DNA from: Comamonadaceae bacterium
GTDB lineage: Bacteria; Pseudomonadota; Gammaproteobacteria; Burkholderiales; Burkholderiaceae_C
DNA: 64,000 bases
NCBI GenBank assembly: GCA_947448735.1
Contig: CANFOS010000002.1
Coordinates: forward strand, 1 to 64,000
Reading direction: 5' to 3'
The notes below the pieces were generated by a model. That model saw nothing but the letters and a program-made list of their open reading frames with translations, did not search any database and had not been told where the DNA came from. This document shows, one piece after another, positions 48,034 to 57,394 of this stretch (position 1 is its first letter; each line of letters starts with the position of its first letter). Position numbers and translations under genes: made by a program.

Positions 48034-49167
48034 ATGTTGATCGCCACACCGCAGTCCATGCATTTTGAAGAAGCCTTGCCGCTGCAAAGCGGCGCAACGC
48101 TTCGCGCCTACGACCTGAGCTACGAGACTTATGGCCGCTTGAATGCGGACCGGTCCAACGCGGTGCTGATTTGCCACGCCCTCAATGCATCGCACCATGT
48201 TGCCGGCGTGTATGAGGGCCAGCCAAAATCCGAAGGTTGGTGGGACACCATGATTGGCCCTGGCAAGCCGGTCGATACCAACCATTTTTTTGTCATCGGG
48301 GTGAACAATCTCGGCTCCTGCTTCGGCTCGACCGGCCCCATGCAGACCAATCCTGACACCGGAAAAATATACGGCGCCGACTTTCCGGTGGTCACCGTGC
48401 AGGACTGGGTAGATGCACAAGCTCGCCTGATGGATGCGCTGGGTATTCAAACCCTGGCTGCTGTGATGGGCGGCAGCCTGGGCGGCATGCAGGCCCTGAG
48501 CTGGACGCTGCAATACCCCGACCGCGTGCGCCACGCGGTGGTGGTGGCCAGCGCGCCCAACCTAACCGCTGAGAACATCGCCTTTAACGAAGTCGCCCGC
48601 CGCGCCATCGTGACCGACCCCGACTTTTGCGAAGGCCACTATGCCGAGCACGGCGTGTTGCCCAAACGGGGCCTGCGAATTGCCCGGATGATCGGCCACA
48701 TCACGTACCTGAGCGATGACGTGATGAATGAGAAATTCGGCCGGCAGCTCAGAGAGATTTCTCAAGCGCATCCCAGCGGCTACAAGTTTTCCACACAGGA
48801 TGTTGAGTTTCAAATCGAAAGCTATTTGCGTTACCAGGGCGACAAGTTCAGCGAATACTTTGACGCGAACACGTATTTACTGATCACTCGCGCGCTCGAT
48901 TACTTTGACCCTGCAGCTGCGTTTGGCGGCGATTTAAGCGCCGCGTTGAAGCAAGCTACAGCCCAGTTTTTGCTGGTCAGTTTCACCACCGACTGGCGCT
49001 TTGCCCCGGCCCGAAGCCGGGAAATCGTCAAGGCGCTGCTGGACAACCAGATCGACGTGAGCTACGCCGAAATTGACGCACCCCACGGGCATGACGCCTT
49101 TTTGCTTGAAGACCCCCGCTACCTGGGCGTCGTGCGCTCTTATTTTCAGAGCCGGGTGGCAGCATGA
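48034..49167 (+). CDS. metX: Homoserine O-acyltransferase MetX
   Basis: Alpha/beta-hydrolase-fold enzyme that acylates homoserine from an acyl-CoA, the entry to methionine by direct sulfhydrylation. Catalytic residues are visible: Ser in MGGSLGGMQ, Asp in TTDWRFAP, His in HGHDAFL. Start uncertain: ATG 48034 fits the usual IATPQSMHF beginning, while ATG 48016 sits directly on the terminator U-run. Neither has a strong ribosome site. Acetyl versus succinyl specificity cannot be fixed by eye. It overlaps metW by four bases. Confidence 0.95.
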   Translation: MLIATPQSMHFEEALPLQSGATLRAYDLSYETYGRLNADRSNAVLICHALNASHHVAGVYEGQPKSEGWWDTMIGPGKPVDTNHFFVIGVNNLGSCFGSTGPMQTNPDTGKIYGADFPVVTVQDWVDAQARLMDALGIQTLAAVMGGSLGGMQALSWTLQYPDRVRHAVVVASAPNLTAENIAFNEVARRAIVTDPDFCEGHYAEHGVLPKRGLRIARMIGHITYLSDDVMNEKFGRQLREISQAHPSGYKFSTQDVEFQIESYLRYQGDKFSEYFDANTYLLITRALDYFDPAAAFGGDLSAALKQATAQFLLVSFTTDWRFAPARSREIVKALLDNQIDVSYAEIDAPHGHDAFLLEDPRYLGVVRSYFQSRVAA

Positions 49168-49754
49168 CAACTGCACCCTCACAAGACCTGCTGTCGATCG
49201 CTCGCCTCGTGCCGCAGGGCTCGCGCGTGCTGGACCTGGGCTGCGGCACCGGCGAGTTGCTGGCTTATTTGATCAAGGAGCGCGGCTGCTCAGGCTACGG
49301 CGTTGAAATCAACGACGCCAATGTGCAGGCTTGCGTGGCGCGCGGCGTGAATGTGATTCAGCTCAACCTGGACGAAGGTCTGGCTGTGTTTGGCGACGCC
49401 TCGTTTGATGTGGTGCTGCAAATCGACACGCTCCAGCACCTGAGAAATGCCGAAGTCATGCTGCGCGAGACCGCCCGCGTCGGGCGCATCGGTATCGTCG
49501 TGTTTCCGAACTTCGGCCATTGGCCCAACCGCCTGGCTGTGCTGCGCGGCCGAATGCCGGTGACCAAGGTGCTGCCTTACCAGTGGTACGACACCCCCAA
49601 CATTCGGGTCGGCACGCTGCAGGACTTTGAAGCGCTGGCCATCAAAAACCAGCTGGACATCATCGACCAGTTTGGCCTGCAGGACGGCCGCGAGGTTCGC
49701 TTTTGGCCGAATGCGCTGGCTGGCCGGGCGGTGTTCAAGTTTCAGCGCCAGTAA
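49164..49754 (+). CDS. metW: Methionine biosynthesis methyltransferase-like protein MetW
   Basis: A 196-residue SAM-binding protein (motif [16 protein letters not shown]; later [18 protein letters not shown]). MetW occurs next to metX in many proteobacteria and is needed with it for methionine synthesis; its exact chemical role is unclear. The start lies in the metX stop (ATGA), so the two are translated together under the SAM-II riboswitch. Confidence 0.95.
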   Translation: MTTAPSQDLLSIARLVPQGSRVLDLGCGTGELLAYLIKERGCSGYGVEINDANVQACVARGVNVIQLNLDEGLAVFGDASFDVVLQIDTLQHLRNAEVMLRETARVGRIGIVVFPNFGHWPNRLAVLRGRMPVTKVLPYQWYDTPNIRVGTLQDFEALAIKNQLDIIDQFGLQDGREVRFWPNALAGRAVFKFQRQ

Positions 49755-49769
49755 GAGACTTTGATCGCC

Positions 49770-51131
49770 ATGGGTTTCGCAAAAGTGCCAGAGCCCCCTA
49801 CCGTGACTTTCATGGCCGCGCTGCGGTTTTGGCTGCAACTGGGCTTCATCAGCTTTGGTGGCCCTGCCGGGCAAATTGCCATCATGCACCGCGAGCTGGT
49901 GGAAAAGCGCCGTTGGATATCTGAAAAACGGTTTTTGCATGCGCTGAACTTTTGCATGGTGCTGCCTGGCCCCGAGGCGCAGCAACTGGCGACCTACCTC
50001 GGCTGGCTGATGCACCGCACCTGGGGCGGCGTGGTGGCGGGCGTGCTGTTCGTGCTGCCGTCGCTGCTGCTGCTGATCGTGCTGAGCTGGGTCTACATGG
50101 TCTTTGGGCAGCAGCCCATCGTTGCCGGTATTTTTGACGGCATCAAGCCTGCTGTGGCGGCCATTGTCCTCCATGCCCTGCACCGAATTGCGAGCAAGTC
50201 CTTGGGGCCTCCTCGGGAGTCGCCGGTTCCGTGGGCGCTGGCGGCGATGAGTTTTATCGCCATCTGGTGGTTCAAGCTGCCTTTCCCGCTGGTGGTGCTG
50301 ACCGCGATGTTGATCGGTGTGGTGGTGCCCAGGGTGGCGCCCGGCGCCTTGGGCAAAGCCAGTGCTCATGCCGCCAAGGGTCAGGCCGCGCATCAGGCGG
50401 CACTGGTGGATGACGACACGCCAACGCCACCGCATGCGATGTTCAGGCTGTCACGGCTGGCACTGGTGCTGCTGGCCGGTGCGGCGCTGTGGCTGCTGCC
50501 CATGGCAGTGCTGTTTTTAAACCATGGCTGGCAAGGCACGCTCACGCAAATCGGCTGGTTTTTTACCAAGGCGGCGTTGCTGACTTTTGGCGGTGCGTAT
50601 GCCGTTCTGCCCTACGTTAACCAGGCGGCGGTGGAGCATTACCAGTGGCTGACCACGGCGCAAATGATGGATGGCCTGGCGCTGGGCGAAACCACCCCCG
50701 GCCCGCTGATCATCATCGTGGCGTTTGTGGGTTTTGTGGCGGGCTGGGGCAAAGAGGTGCTTGGCCCAGGCATGCCGTTTGTGGGCGCTGCACTGGCCGC
50801 TTGCGTGGCGACCTGGTTCACGTTTTTGCCATCGTTCATTTTTATTCTGGCCGGCGGGCCCTACGTCGAATCGACCCGTGGCAACCTCAAGCTGACAGCG
50901 CCCCTGGCCGCCGTCACGGCAGCCGTGGTGGGTGTGATCGCCAATCTGGCCTTGTTTTTTATGGCTGCCGTGGCTTACCCCGGTGGCTCCAACGGGCCGC
51001 TTGACGGGGTGGCGCTGGCGATCGCGCTATGCGCTGCGCTGGCCTTGTGGCGCTTGAAGTGGGGCGTGATCAGAGTGATTGCTGTGTCGGCTTTTATAGG
51101 GCTGGCGCTTCGCATGGCGGGGATGGTCTAA
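49770..51131 (+). CDS. chrA: Chromate transporter ChrA family
   Basis: Inner-membrane protein of 453 residues, long-chain CHR type, made of two homologous CHR domains (about 15-195 and 240-450). Each begins with a Phe/Gly/Pro-rich stretch: [22 protein letters not shown] in the first, and [27 protein letters not shown] in the second, with [16 protein letters not shown]. Family members export chromate; some move other oxyanions such as sulfate. It is just 15 bases after metW and co-directional, and followed by a SulP-type anion transporter. No chrB or other chromate gene is seen. A TTG start at 49761 is an alternative. Confidence 0.9.
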   Translation: MGFAKVPEPPTVTFMAALRFWLQLGFISFGGPAGQIAIMHRELVEKRRWISEKRFLHALNFCMVLPGPEAQQLATYLGWLMHRTWGGVVAGVLFVLPSLLLLIVLSWVYMVFGQQPIVAGIFDGIKPAVAAIVLHALHRIASKSLGPPRESPVPWALAAMSFIAIWWFKLPFPLVVLTAMLIGVVVPRVAPGALGKASAHAAKGQAAHQAALVDDDTPTPPHAMFRLSRLALVLLAGAALWLLPMAVLFLNHGWQGTLTQIGWFFTKAALLTFGGAYAVLPYVNQAAVEHYQWLTTAQMMDGLALGETTPGPLIIIVAFVGFVAGWGKEVLGPGMPFVGAALAACVATWFTFLPSFIFILAGGPYVESTRGNLKLTAPLAAVTAAVVGVIANLALFFMAAVAYPGGSNGPLDGVALAIALCAALALWRLKWGVIRVIAVSAFIGLALRMAGMV

Positions 51132-51162
51132 CTTAATGCTTCACGCGGGTTAAGCTCGGCTT

Positions 51163-52941
51163 ATGCAGAGCGCATCCATCACACACAACAGGTCTGTCTG
51201 GCAGCGCCTTTTTGGTGACTGGACGCAAAGCGTCTCAGCAACCACCCTGCGCGCCGATGCCCTGGCTGGCTTGCTGGGTGCTGTGCTGGTGTTGCCACAA
51301 GGCATTGCGTTTGCGACGCTGGCCGGTTTGCCCCCGCAGTACGGTTTGTACACAGCGGTGATTCCTTGCATCATTGCAGCGCTGTTTGGCTCCAGCTGGC
51401 ATGTGATGTCGGGGCCCACCAATGCCAATTCGTTGGCCTTGTTTGCCATGTTGTCCCCGCTGGCCCTGGCTTTTAGCCCGGCTTATATTCAGCTGGCACT
51501 GGCTGTGACGCTGATGGTGGGTGTGATGCAATTTCTGATTGGTGCGCTGCGTCTGGGCAGCCTGGCCAACTTTATTTCGCCAGCGGCGCTTTTTGGATTT
51601 ACCTCCGGTGCGGCAGTTCTGATCGCTATTTATGCACTGCCTGATTTCTTGGGCTTGTTGCCTGCCAAAGAGCGCGGCGCCTCCAGCGTCCTGATGCATG
51701 TCGCCACTGAGTTGGCCCACATGGACAAAGCGGCACTGGTGGTAGGCGCCGCGACTGTACTGGTGGCGCTGGGCGTGCGTTATTTTCAGCCAGCTTGGCC
51801 TTTCATGTTGATCGGTTTGGCGGCGGCAACAGCGTTGGCAACGGGTACCGGCATGACCGTCCGAGCGATTGGCCAAATCGCCACACCCTGGCCGCAGTTT
51901 GTGCTGCCGCAAATAAGCTGGGCCTCGGTGTCGGAACTGCTGGGCTTGGCCTTTGCACTGACGATTGTGGCGCTGGGCCAAGCCATCTCGATCGCCAAAG
52001 CTGTGGCTGCCAAATCGGAGCAGCGCATTGATCCCAACCGCGAATTTCGCGGGCAAGGGCTGTCAAATATCGTGGGCGGTTTTTTCTCTTGTTATGTGTC
52101 ATGCGGCTCGATGAACCGCTCCATGCCCAACCTGCAAGCGGGTGCGCGCACGCCGCTGGCGGCGGTTTTCTCTGCGGTGCTGGTCTTGGCACTGGTCGCC
52201 ATCAGCAGCGCGCTGCTGGCCAAAATTCCGATGGCTGCGCTGGCCGGTTTGTTGCTGTTGGTGTCGGTGTTTTTGTTTGATGCGCCGCGCTGGCGCGAGC
52301 TTGCTCGCCTGAGTCGGACCGAGTTTGCCGTCGCGCTGGCCACGTTGATGGCCACCCTGACGATTCGCTTGGAGATGGCCATTTTGCTGGGCACGCTGCT
52401 GTCGCTGATGACATTTTTGTACCGTACCTCCAAGCCTGCGATGCGCACCATGGGCTTTGACACACCGGACGTGAATCGGAAGTTCGTGGTTCTGGACAAC
52501 AACGCATCTGCCCTGCCTGAATGCCCGCAGCTCAAGCTGTTGAGAATGGAAGGCGAGGTTTATTTTGGCGCCACCCAGCACGTGGCCGACAAGCTGCATG
52601 CCTTGCGCCACGAGGCTCATCCGCAAAAACATTTGCTGGTGATGGGCAAAAGTATGAACTTCATTGACCTGGCAGGTGCCGAGCTCTGGGAGCAAGAGCT
52701 CAATGCGCGTCGCGCCATGGGCGGCGATTTGTACTTTCACAGGCCGCGTCCAGAAGTGATAGCGATGTGGAAAACCACGGGTTTCACCCGCCTGTTGGGG
52801 CCAGAACACCAGTTTCCCGACAAGCGGGCAGCGATTGCGACGATCTTCCCAAAACTGGACCCGCAGATTTGCAGCACCTGCACGGCGCGTATTTTTTGGG
52901 AATGTAAAACCGTCCCCTTGCCCGGCGACCTCCTAAAATGA
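51163..52941 (+). CDS. SulP/SLC26-family anion transporter with STAS domain
   Basis: Inner-membrane carrier (592 residues) of the SulP family, which moves sulfate, bicarbonate or other anions. The transport domain has the family opening LRADALAGLLGAVLVLPQGIAFATLAGLPPQYGLYTAVIP, with NSLALFAMLSPLALAF later, and ends near 425. A STAS domain (about 450-560, GEVYFGATQHVADKL, GKSMNFIDLAGAELWEQEL) follows. The last 40 residues have a Cys-rich tail (CSTCTARIFWEC), unusual for the family. It lies 31 bases after chrA. Substrate is unproven. Confidence 0.88.
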   Translation: MQSASITHNRSVWQRLFGDWTQSVSATTLRADALAGLLGAVLVLPQGIAFATLAGLPPQYGLYTAVIPCIIAALFGSSWHVMSGPTNANSLALFAMLSPLALAFSPAYIQLALAVTLMVGVMQFLIGALRLGSLANFISPAALFGFTSGAAVLIAIYALPDFLGLLPAKERGASSVLMHVATELAHMDKAALVVGAATVLVALGVRYFQPAWPFMLIGLAAATALATGTGMTVRAIGQIATPWPQFVLPQISWASVSELLGLAFALTIVALGQAISIAKAVAAKSEQRIDPNREFRGQGLSNIVGGFFSCYVSCGSMNRSMPNLQAGARTPLAAVFSAVLVLALVAISSALLAKIPMAALAGLLLLVSVFLFDAPRWRELARLSRTEFAVALATLMATLTIRLEMAILLGTLLSLMTFLYRTSKPAMRTMGFDTPDVNRKFVVLDNNASALPECPQLKLLRMEGEVYFGATQHVADKLHALRHEAHPQKHLLVMGKSMNFIDLAGAELWEQELNARRAMGGDLYFHRPRPEVIAMWKTTGFTRLLGPEHQFPDKRAAIATIFPKLDPQICSTCTARIFWECKTVPLPGDLLK

Positions 52942-52945
52942 GCTG

Positions 52946-53809
52946 ATGCACCCTCGCTTAGCTGTACTCCCCCAATACCTGACCCCCAACCACGCGATCA
53001 ACGCGTTTTCCGGCTGGGTCGCTCGCGGCAAGCGCGGCTGGGTCACGCTTGAGACCATCCGCTGGTTTGTGGCCAAGTACCAGGTCAACATGGACGAGGC
53101 GCTCAACAGCGACATCGCCAGCTACGCCAGTTTCAATGATTTTTTCACCCGGGCCCTCAAGCCCGATGCAAGGCCACTGGCCACTGCCGATCTGATTTGC
53201 CCGGTTGACGGCGCCGTCAGCCAGTTTGGTCCGATCTCGGGGGACCAGATTTTTCAGGCCAAAGGGCATCGCTATTCCACCACTGCGCTGGTCGGCGGCG
53301 ACGCAGCACTGGCAGAACAGTTCAGGGATGGCAGTTTTGCCACGCTTTACCTGAGCCCCAGGGACTACCACCGCATCCATATGCCGTGTGATGGACGCCT
53401 GCTGCAAATGGTTTATGTGCCGGGTGATTTGTTCTCCGTCAACCCAACCACAGCCCGCGGTGTGCCGGGCCTGTTTGCGCGCAACGAGCGGGTCGTGTGC
53501 GTGTTTGAATCTGATCGGGGCCCGTTTGTGTTGGTGCTGGTTGGCGCCACCATTGTTGGCAGCATGGCGACCGTGTGGCATGGCGTGGTCAACCCGCCGC
53601 GCTTGCCAGACGTCAAAACCTGGAACTATGCGGACCAGCAGGTTGAATTAAAGCAGGGTGACGAGATGGGCCGATTTTTGTTAGGCTCAACTGTTGTGAT
53701 GTTGTTTCCCCAGACATCACTGGCCTTCAATCCGGTATGGGAGCCAACCCGTGCCATTCGTCTGGGCGAGGCGATGGCACAGTACCAAGCTATTCAGGAG
53801 CCGACATGA
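52946..53809 (+). CDS. psd: Phosphatidylserine decarboxylase proenzyme
   Basis: Makes phosphatidylethanolamine at the inner membrane. The 287-residue proenzyme carries the autocleavage motif LGST (in FLLGSTVVMLF) near the C-terminus; the Ser becomes the pyruvoyl group. CPVDGAVSQFG, YLSPRDYHRIHMPCDG and GARNERVVC-type segments support a full-length enzyme. It starts 4 bases after the SulP gene stop and ends inside the start of the peptidase gene (ATGA), so it is tightly packed in an operon, perhaps 49164-55281. Confidence 0.96.
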   Translation: MHPRLAVLPQYLTPNHAINAFSGWVARGKRGWVTLETIRWFVAKYQVNMDEALNSDIASYASFNDFFTRALKPDARPLATADLICPVDGAVSQFGPISGDQIFQAKGHRYSTTALVGGDAALAEQFRDGSFATLYLSPRDYHRIHMPCDGRLLQMVYVPGDLFSVNPTTARGVPGLFARNERVVCVFESDRGPFVLVLVGATIVGSMATVWHGVVNPPRLPDVKTWNYADQQVELKQGDEMGRFLLGSTVVMLFPQTSLAFNPVWEPTRAIRLGEAMAQYQAIQEPT

Positions 53810-55281
53810 ACGCACCCCTACACAAAGAAATCCCCGCGGACATTTTGAATGCCGCTCAGGCCCTAGGCCAGGTCAGCGCCCAGTGGGACAGCGACATCGT
53901 CCAGCAGATCAGCGATTACATCGCCATCCCCGCCAAATCACCTGGCTTTGACGCCGACTGGAAGGCGCACGGCTATATCGACACGGTGATGCGCAATGCC
54001 GCTGCCTGGGTTGAAGCGCAAAAGGTTGAGGGCCTCACGCTTGAGGTCGTTCGGCTGGAGGGCCGCACGCCGGTGTTGTTTTTTGAAATCCCCGCCACAC
54101 GTGCTGACTCAAGCCAAACCGTGTTGATGTACGGCCACCTCGACAAGCAACCTGAATTTACCGGCTGGCGCAGCGACCTGGGGCCCTGGATACCCAAGTA
54201 TCAAGACGGCAAGCTCTACGGACGCGGCGGTGCAGACGACGGCTATGCCGTGTACGCCAGCATTGCGGCGGTGCAAGCCCTGAAAGCGCAAAACGTGCCG
54301 CACCCGCGCATCGTGGGCCTGATTGAAACCTGCGAGGAAAGCGGCTCTTACGATTTGCTGCCGTATGTTGACGCGCTGCGCAAACGCCTGGGCGATGTGG
54401 CCTTGGTGGTGTGCCTGGATTCTGGCGCGGGCAACTATGACCAGCTGTGGCTGACCACCAGCCTGCGCGGTATGGGCGGCGGTGTGCTGAAGGTCGAGGT
54501 GCTGGACGAAGGCGTGCATTCAGGCGACGCCAGTGGCGTGGTGCCGTCGAGCTTTCGCATCATGCGTCACGTGCTGGACAGGCTGGAAGACAGCGCCACC
54601 GGTCGCCTGTTGCCGCAAAGCTTTCACTGCGCCATTCCCGCTGATCGCCTGGCCCAAGCCAAAGCCACGGCAGCCACGCTGGGTGACGAGCTGTACAAGC
54701 GTTTTCCGTGGGCGCACTACGACTGTGAAGGCTCAAGCGCCTTCACGCTGCCGATGACGACCGACCCGCTCGAAGCGCTGCTGAACCGCACCTGGCGGCC
54801 CACGCTCAGCGTCACAGGCGCGGAAGGCTTTCCGGCCCTGAAGGACGCAGGCAACGTGCTGCGGCCCTACACAGCGTTCAAGCTGTCTCTGCGCTTTCCG
54901 CCCCTGGTCGATGCGTCGCAAGCGGTTCAGGAACTTAAAAAACTGCTGGAAGACAACGCACCCTACAACGCCAAGGTCACCTTTGAAGGCGGCGGTGGCG
55001 CGACCGGCTGGAACGCGCCCAGCACGGTGGACTGGTTTGACAATGCGCTGAACGATGCCTCACGAAACTTCTTCGGTGCGCCGTGCGGCACCATCGGTCA
55101 AGGCGGCACCATTCCGCTGATGAACATGCTGAGCAAAGGCTTCCCGAAAGCGCAGATGATGGTTTGCGGCGTGCTGGGCCCCAAAAGCAATGCGCACGGC
55201 CCCAACGAGTTTTTGCATGTGCCGTATGCCAAAAAGCTCACTGCGGCTGTTGCGCATGTGATGGCGCGCGTACCCGGTTAG
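53806..55281 (+). CDS. M20-family metallopeptidase
   Basis: Zinc dipeptidase or amidohydrolase of 491 residues (dipeptidase type of the M20 group). The catalytic domain has MYGHLDKQPEFTGW (first metal ligands) and YGRGGADDGYAVYAS, ETCEESGSYDLLPYVD with the base Glu, and CLDSGAGNYDQLW. A lid domain follows, then NGPNEFLHVPY-type ending (AHGPNEFLH). Substrates are probably short peptides. ATG 53806 overlaps the psd stop by four bases. It is the last gene of the co-directional run; the convergent LysR gene lies 101 bases on. Confidence 0.93.
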   Translation: MNAPLHKEIPADILNAAQALGQVSAQWDSDIVQQISDYIAIPAKSPGFDADWKAHGYIDTVMRNAAAWVEAQKVEGLTLEVVRLEGRTPVLFFEIPATRADSSQTVLMYGHLDKQPEFTGWRSDLGPWIPKYQDGKLYGRGGADDGYAVYASIAAVQALKAQNVPHPRIVGLIETCEESGSYDLLPYVDALRKRLGDVALVVCLDSGAGNYDQLWLTTSLRGMGGGVLKVEVLDEGVHSGDASGVVPSSFRIMRHVLDRLEDSATGRLLPQSFHCAIPADRLAQAKATAATLGDELYKRFPWAHYDCEGSSAFTLPMTTDPLEALLNRTWRPTLSVTGAEGFPALKDAGNVLRPYTAFKLSLRFPPLVDASQAVQELKKLLEDNAPYNAKVTFEGGGGATGWNAPSTVDWFDNALNDASRNFFGAPCGTIGQGGTIPLMNMLSKGFPKAQMMVCGVLGPKSNAHGPNEFLHVPYAKKLTAAVAHVMARVPG

Positions 55282-55382
55282 CGCGAGCCTACGCGCCTGT
55301 TTGTGCGCGTCCTGACGCCCTTGCTGCCAGCGCCCGCTTGATCATGGGCACATGTTGACCGCCGTCATTCTTCCCGCTCATC

Positions 55383-56330
55383 TCAGCCAGATGCCGCTCT
55401 TTCAGCCGCCGTCTGTTTGAGTAAATCAATGAAGGTGTTGACGACTGGCGACCGCAAAACTTTGGCGTTGAAAATGACACCTACCGGCGGCATGTTCAAA
55501 GGCAATCGCAGCTTCAGTGTTTCAAGATTGCCTTTGCTTTTGTAGTGCCTCGCAACGCTGGCCGGCATGGCGCCGACCATCCCGGATTGATTCAGCACGA
55601 CTTCTGCGAGCAGCAACGACGTTGTTTCAAGCTTTGCTTGTAGCCGGGGCAACCCCTGCTCCAACATCAGCAAATCCAGTTGTTGCCTGAGGGGTGAGAG
55701 TTCAGGCGGCAGCAACCAATCGACCCCTGCGAGGTCTTTGAGCGTCAGCTTGCGCACGCGCAGAAGCGGGTGATTTTTTCTCACCACCAGGCTGACCGAC
55801 TCTTCATAAAGTGCCTCAGCCTCCAGCGGAGCGACATGGGCACCGCCCGTCAATCGACCGACCACCAGATCCAGCTCGTTGCGGGCCAGCGCCGAGTGCA
55901 AGGTCTCATTGGCACCCTCTGTGACTGAGATGACCAGGTCGGGCATCTCTGCACGGACCCTTTGCAAAACATCTGCCAGCAAGCTGGGGATGGCGACAGA
56001 AAGGACACCGACTCTGACCCGTCCGCTGGAACCTGCGGCAATCGAATGTGCCTCCGCAACCGAATCCCCCACATGGTGCAACAGCATTCGCGCCGCACTG
56101 ACCACCGCCTCACCCGCGCTTGTCAGCCTGAGTCCCCTGGGCAAACGCTCAAAAAGAAGGGTCTTGTACAGGGCCTCGATTTCTTGCAAAAGTTTGGTGG
56201 CCGACGATTGGCTCAAATGCAGCCGGGGCGCAGCCTTGCGAATGTTCAAAGTGTCGCCAAGGGCGTCGAGTAGCTCAAAGTGCCGCAGACGAAGCTTGGA
56301 CCGCAGACGGTTGTCGAGTTGTGGATGCAT
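55383..56330 (-). CDS. LysR-family transcriptional regulator
   Basis: A 315-residue regulator. The N-terminal helix-turn-helix is LRLRHFELLDALGDTLNIRKAAPRLHLSQSSATKLLQEIEALYKTLLFERLPRGLRLT, and the effector-binding domain follows (RVRVGVLSVAIPSLLADVLQRV, ELDLVVGRL). It is divergent from a metallo-hydrolase and a Bug protein, so it likely controls them, with a pathway metabolite as inducer. The 133-base gap between the two starts holds an inverted repeat that may be its site. Confidence 0.94.
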   Translation of the reverse strand: MHPQLDNRLRSKLRLRHFELLDALGDTLNIRKAAPRLHLSQSSATKLLQEIEALYKTLLFERLPRGLRLTSAGEAVVSAARMLLHHVGDSVAEAHSIAAGSSGRVRVGVLSVAIPSLLADVLQRVRAEMPDLVISVTEGANETLHSALARNELDLVVGRLTGGAHVAPLEAEALYEESVSLVVRKNHPLLRVRKLTLKDLAGVDWLLPPELSPLRQQLDLLMLEQGLPRLQAKLETTSLLLAEVVLNQSGMVGAMPASVARHYKSKGNLETLKLRLPLNMPPVGVIFNAKVLRSPVVNTFIDLLKQTAAERAASG

Positions 56331-56368
56331 GGACGGCTGAATAAAAAACGGATCAACTCACCTACAAG

Positions 56369-56387
56369 AGATTCAAAAAACGAATCT
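56369..56387. promoter_or_regulatory. Inverted repeat, candidate LysR operator
   Basis: AGATTC, seven bases, GAATCT: a perfect six-base palindrome in the gap between the divergent LysR gene and metallo-hydrolase gene. LysR sites commonly have interrupted dyads of this size. The region is AT-rich and has no other strong dyad. Confidence 0.45.
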
Positions 56388-56463
56388 TTAGATTGAAATT
56401 TATCAATTGTGTCGAATACCTGAGCATCGTACTATTTCTACCAATCATCCAATTGGAGAAGCC

Positions 56464-57357
56464 ATGAAAGTGACGATGCTAGGTACCGGGGCCGCGCTGC
56501 CAGATCCAGACCGTGGGCAATCTGCCATCCTGATTTCTACCGATTCGGGCAAACACTATTTGTTCGATTGCGGGGAGGGTGCGACACGCCAAATGGTTCG
56601 CGCTAACGTCAACCCGGCCGACGTGGGTTTGGTGTTTCTTACCCACCTGCACCATGACCACATTGCCGATTTCCCCTATTTTGTGATCTCAAGCTGGATG
56701 CTCAATCGCAAGGGTTCGCCCATTCTTCTGGGCCCCAAAGGAAGCAAGCACTTTTGTGACCATCTCTTTGAGACGGGTGCATTTCGGGCCGACTTTATGG
56801 CGAGATCGGCCTATCCACTGCGAAAAGAAAACATCGAAGCCGTTCGCCCCGATGTGCGTGAGATTGAGCCGGGCGTCGTCTATCAAGATGCAGACATCAA
56901 GATCATTGCGCAACATGTCGATCATCTGCCGCACGATGTTTGTGAATGCTTTGGCGTTCGTGTCGAGGCGGACGGAAAAGTCGTGGCTTTCAGCGGCGAC
57001 ACCAAACCTTGCCCAGCCATGGTTTCACTTGCACAAGACGCCGATCTCCTCATCCATGAGTGCACGTTTCCGGAATCCTTCATCGCACACCGCGCCAAAA
57101 CGGGTGTCGGTACATTTGCCCACACCAGTCCGCTGGGGCTGGGCTTGATCGCCAGGGCGTCAAATGCAAAAAGCGTGGTCGCCACCCATTTTGGGCATTT
57201 TGACTCGACCAGTCCTGTGCTCAAGCGTGCTGCCGCAAAACATCTGCCTGTCGATTTGATGGGCCCACATTTGATGGATGAAGTGGTCACCGATATCCGG
57301 AAGAACTATGCCGGCCCGCTGCGAATTGCACATGATCTGATGCAAATTCACCTGTGA
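56464..57357 (+). CDS. Metallo-beta-lactamase-fold hydrolase
   Basis: A 297-residue enzyme of the RNase Z/arylsulfatase-like MBL branch. The N-terminal GTGAALPDPDRGQSAIL and FDCGEGATRQMVR are typical, as is THLHHDHIADF with the zinc ligands HxHxDH. FSGDTKPCPAMV and ATHFGHFD supply later ligands. It is probably a hydrolase of an ester, lactone or sulfate, not a lactamase. It starts at ATG 56464 with a GGAGA site. The Bug protein follows after 37 bases, so they form an operon divergent from the LysR gene. Confidence 0.9.
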   Translation: MKVTMLGTGAALPDPDRGQSAILISTDSGKHYLFDCGEGATRQMVRANVNPADVGLVFLTHLHHDHIADFPYFVISSWMLNRKGSPILLGPKGSKHFCDHLFETGAFRADFMARSAYPLRKENIEAVRPDVREIEPGVVYQDADIKIIAQHVDHLPHDVCECFGVRVEADGKVVAFSGDTKPCPAMVSLAQDADLLIHECTFPESFIAHRAKTGVGTFAHTSPLGLGLIARASNAKSVVATHFGHFDSTSPVLKRAAAKHLPVDLMGPHLMDEVVTDIRKNYAGPLRIAHDLMQIHL

Positions 57358-57394
57358 GTTGGTTTCTCGTCAGAAATTGGTCGGAGAAATTCAG

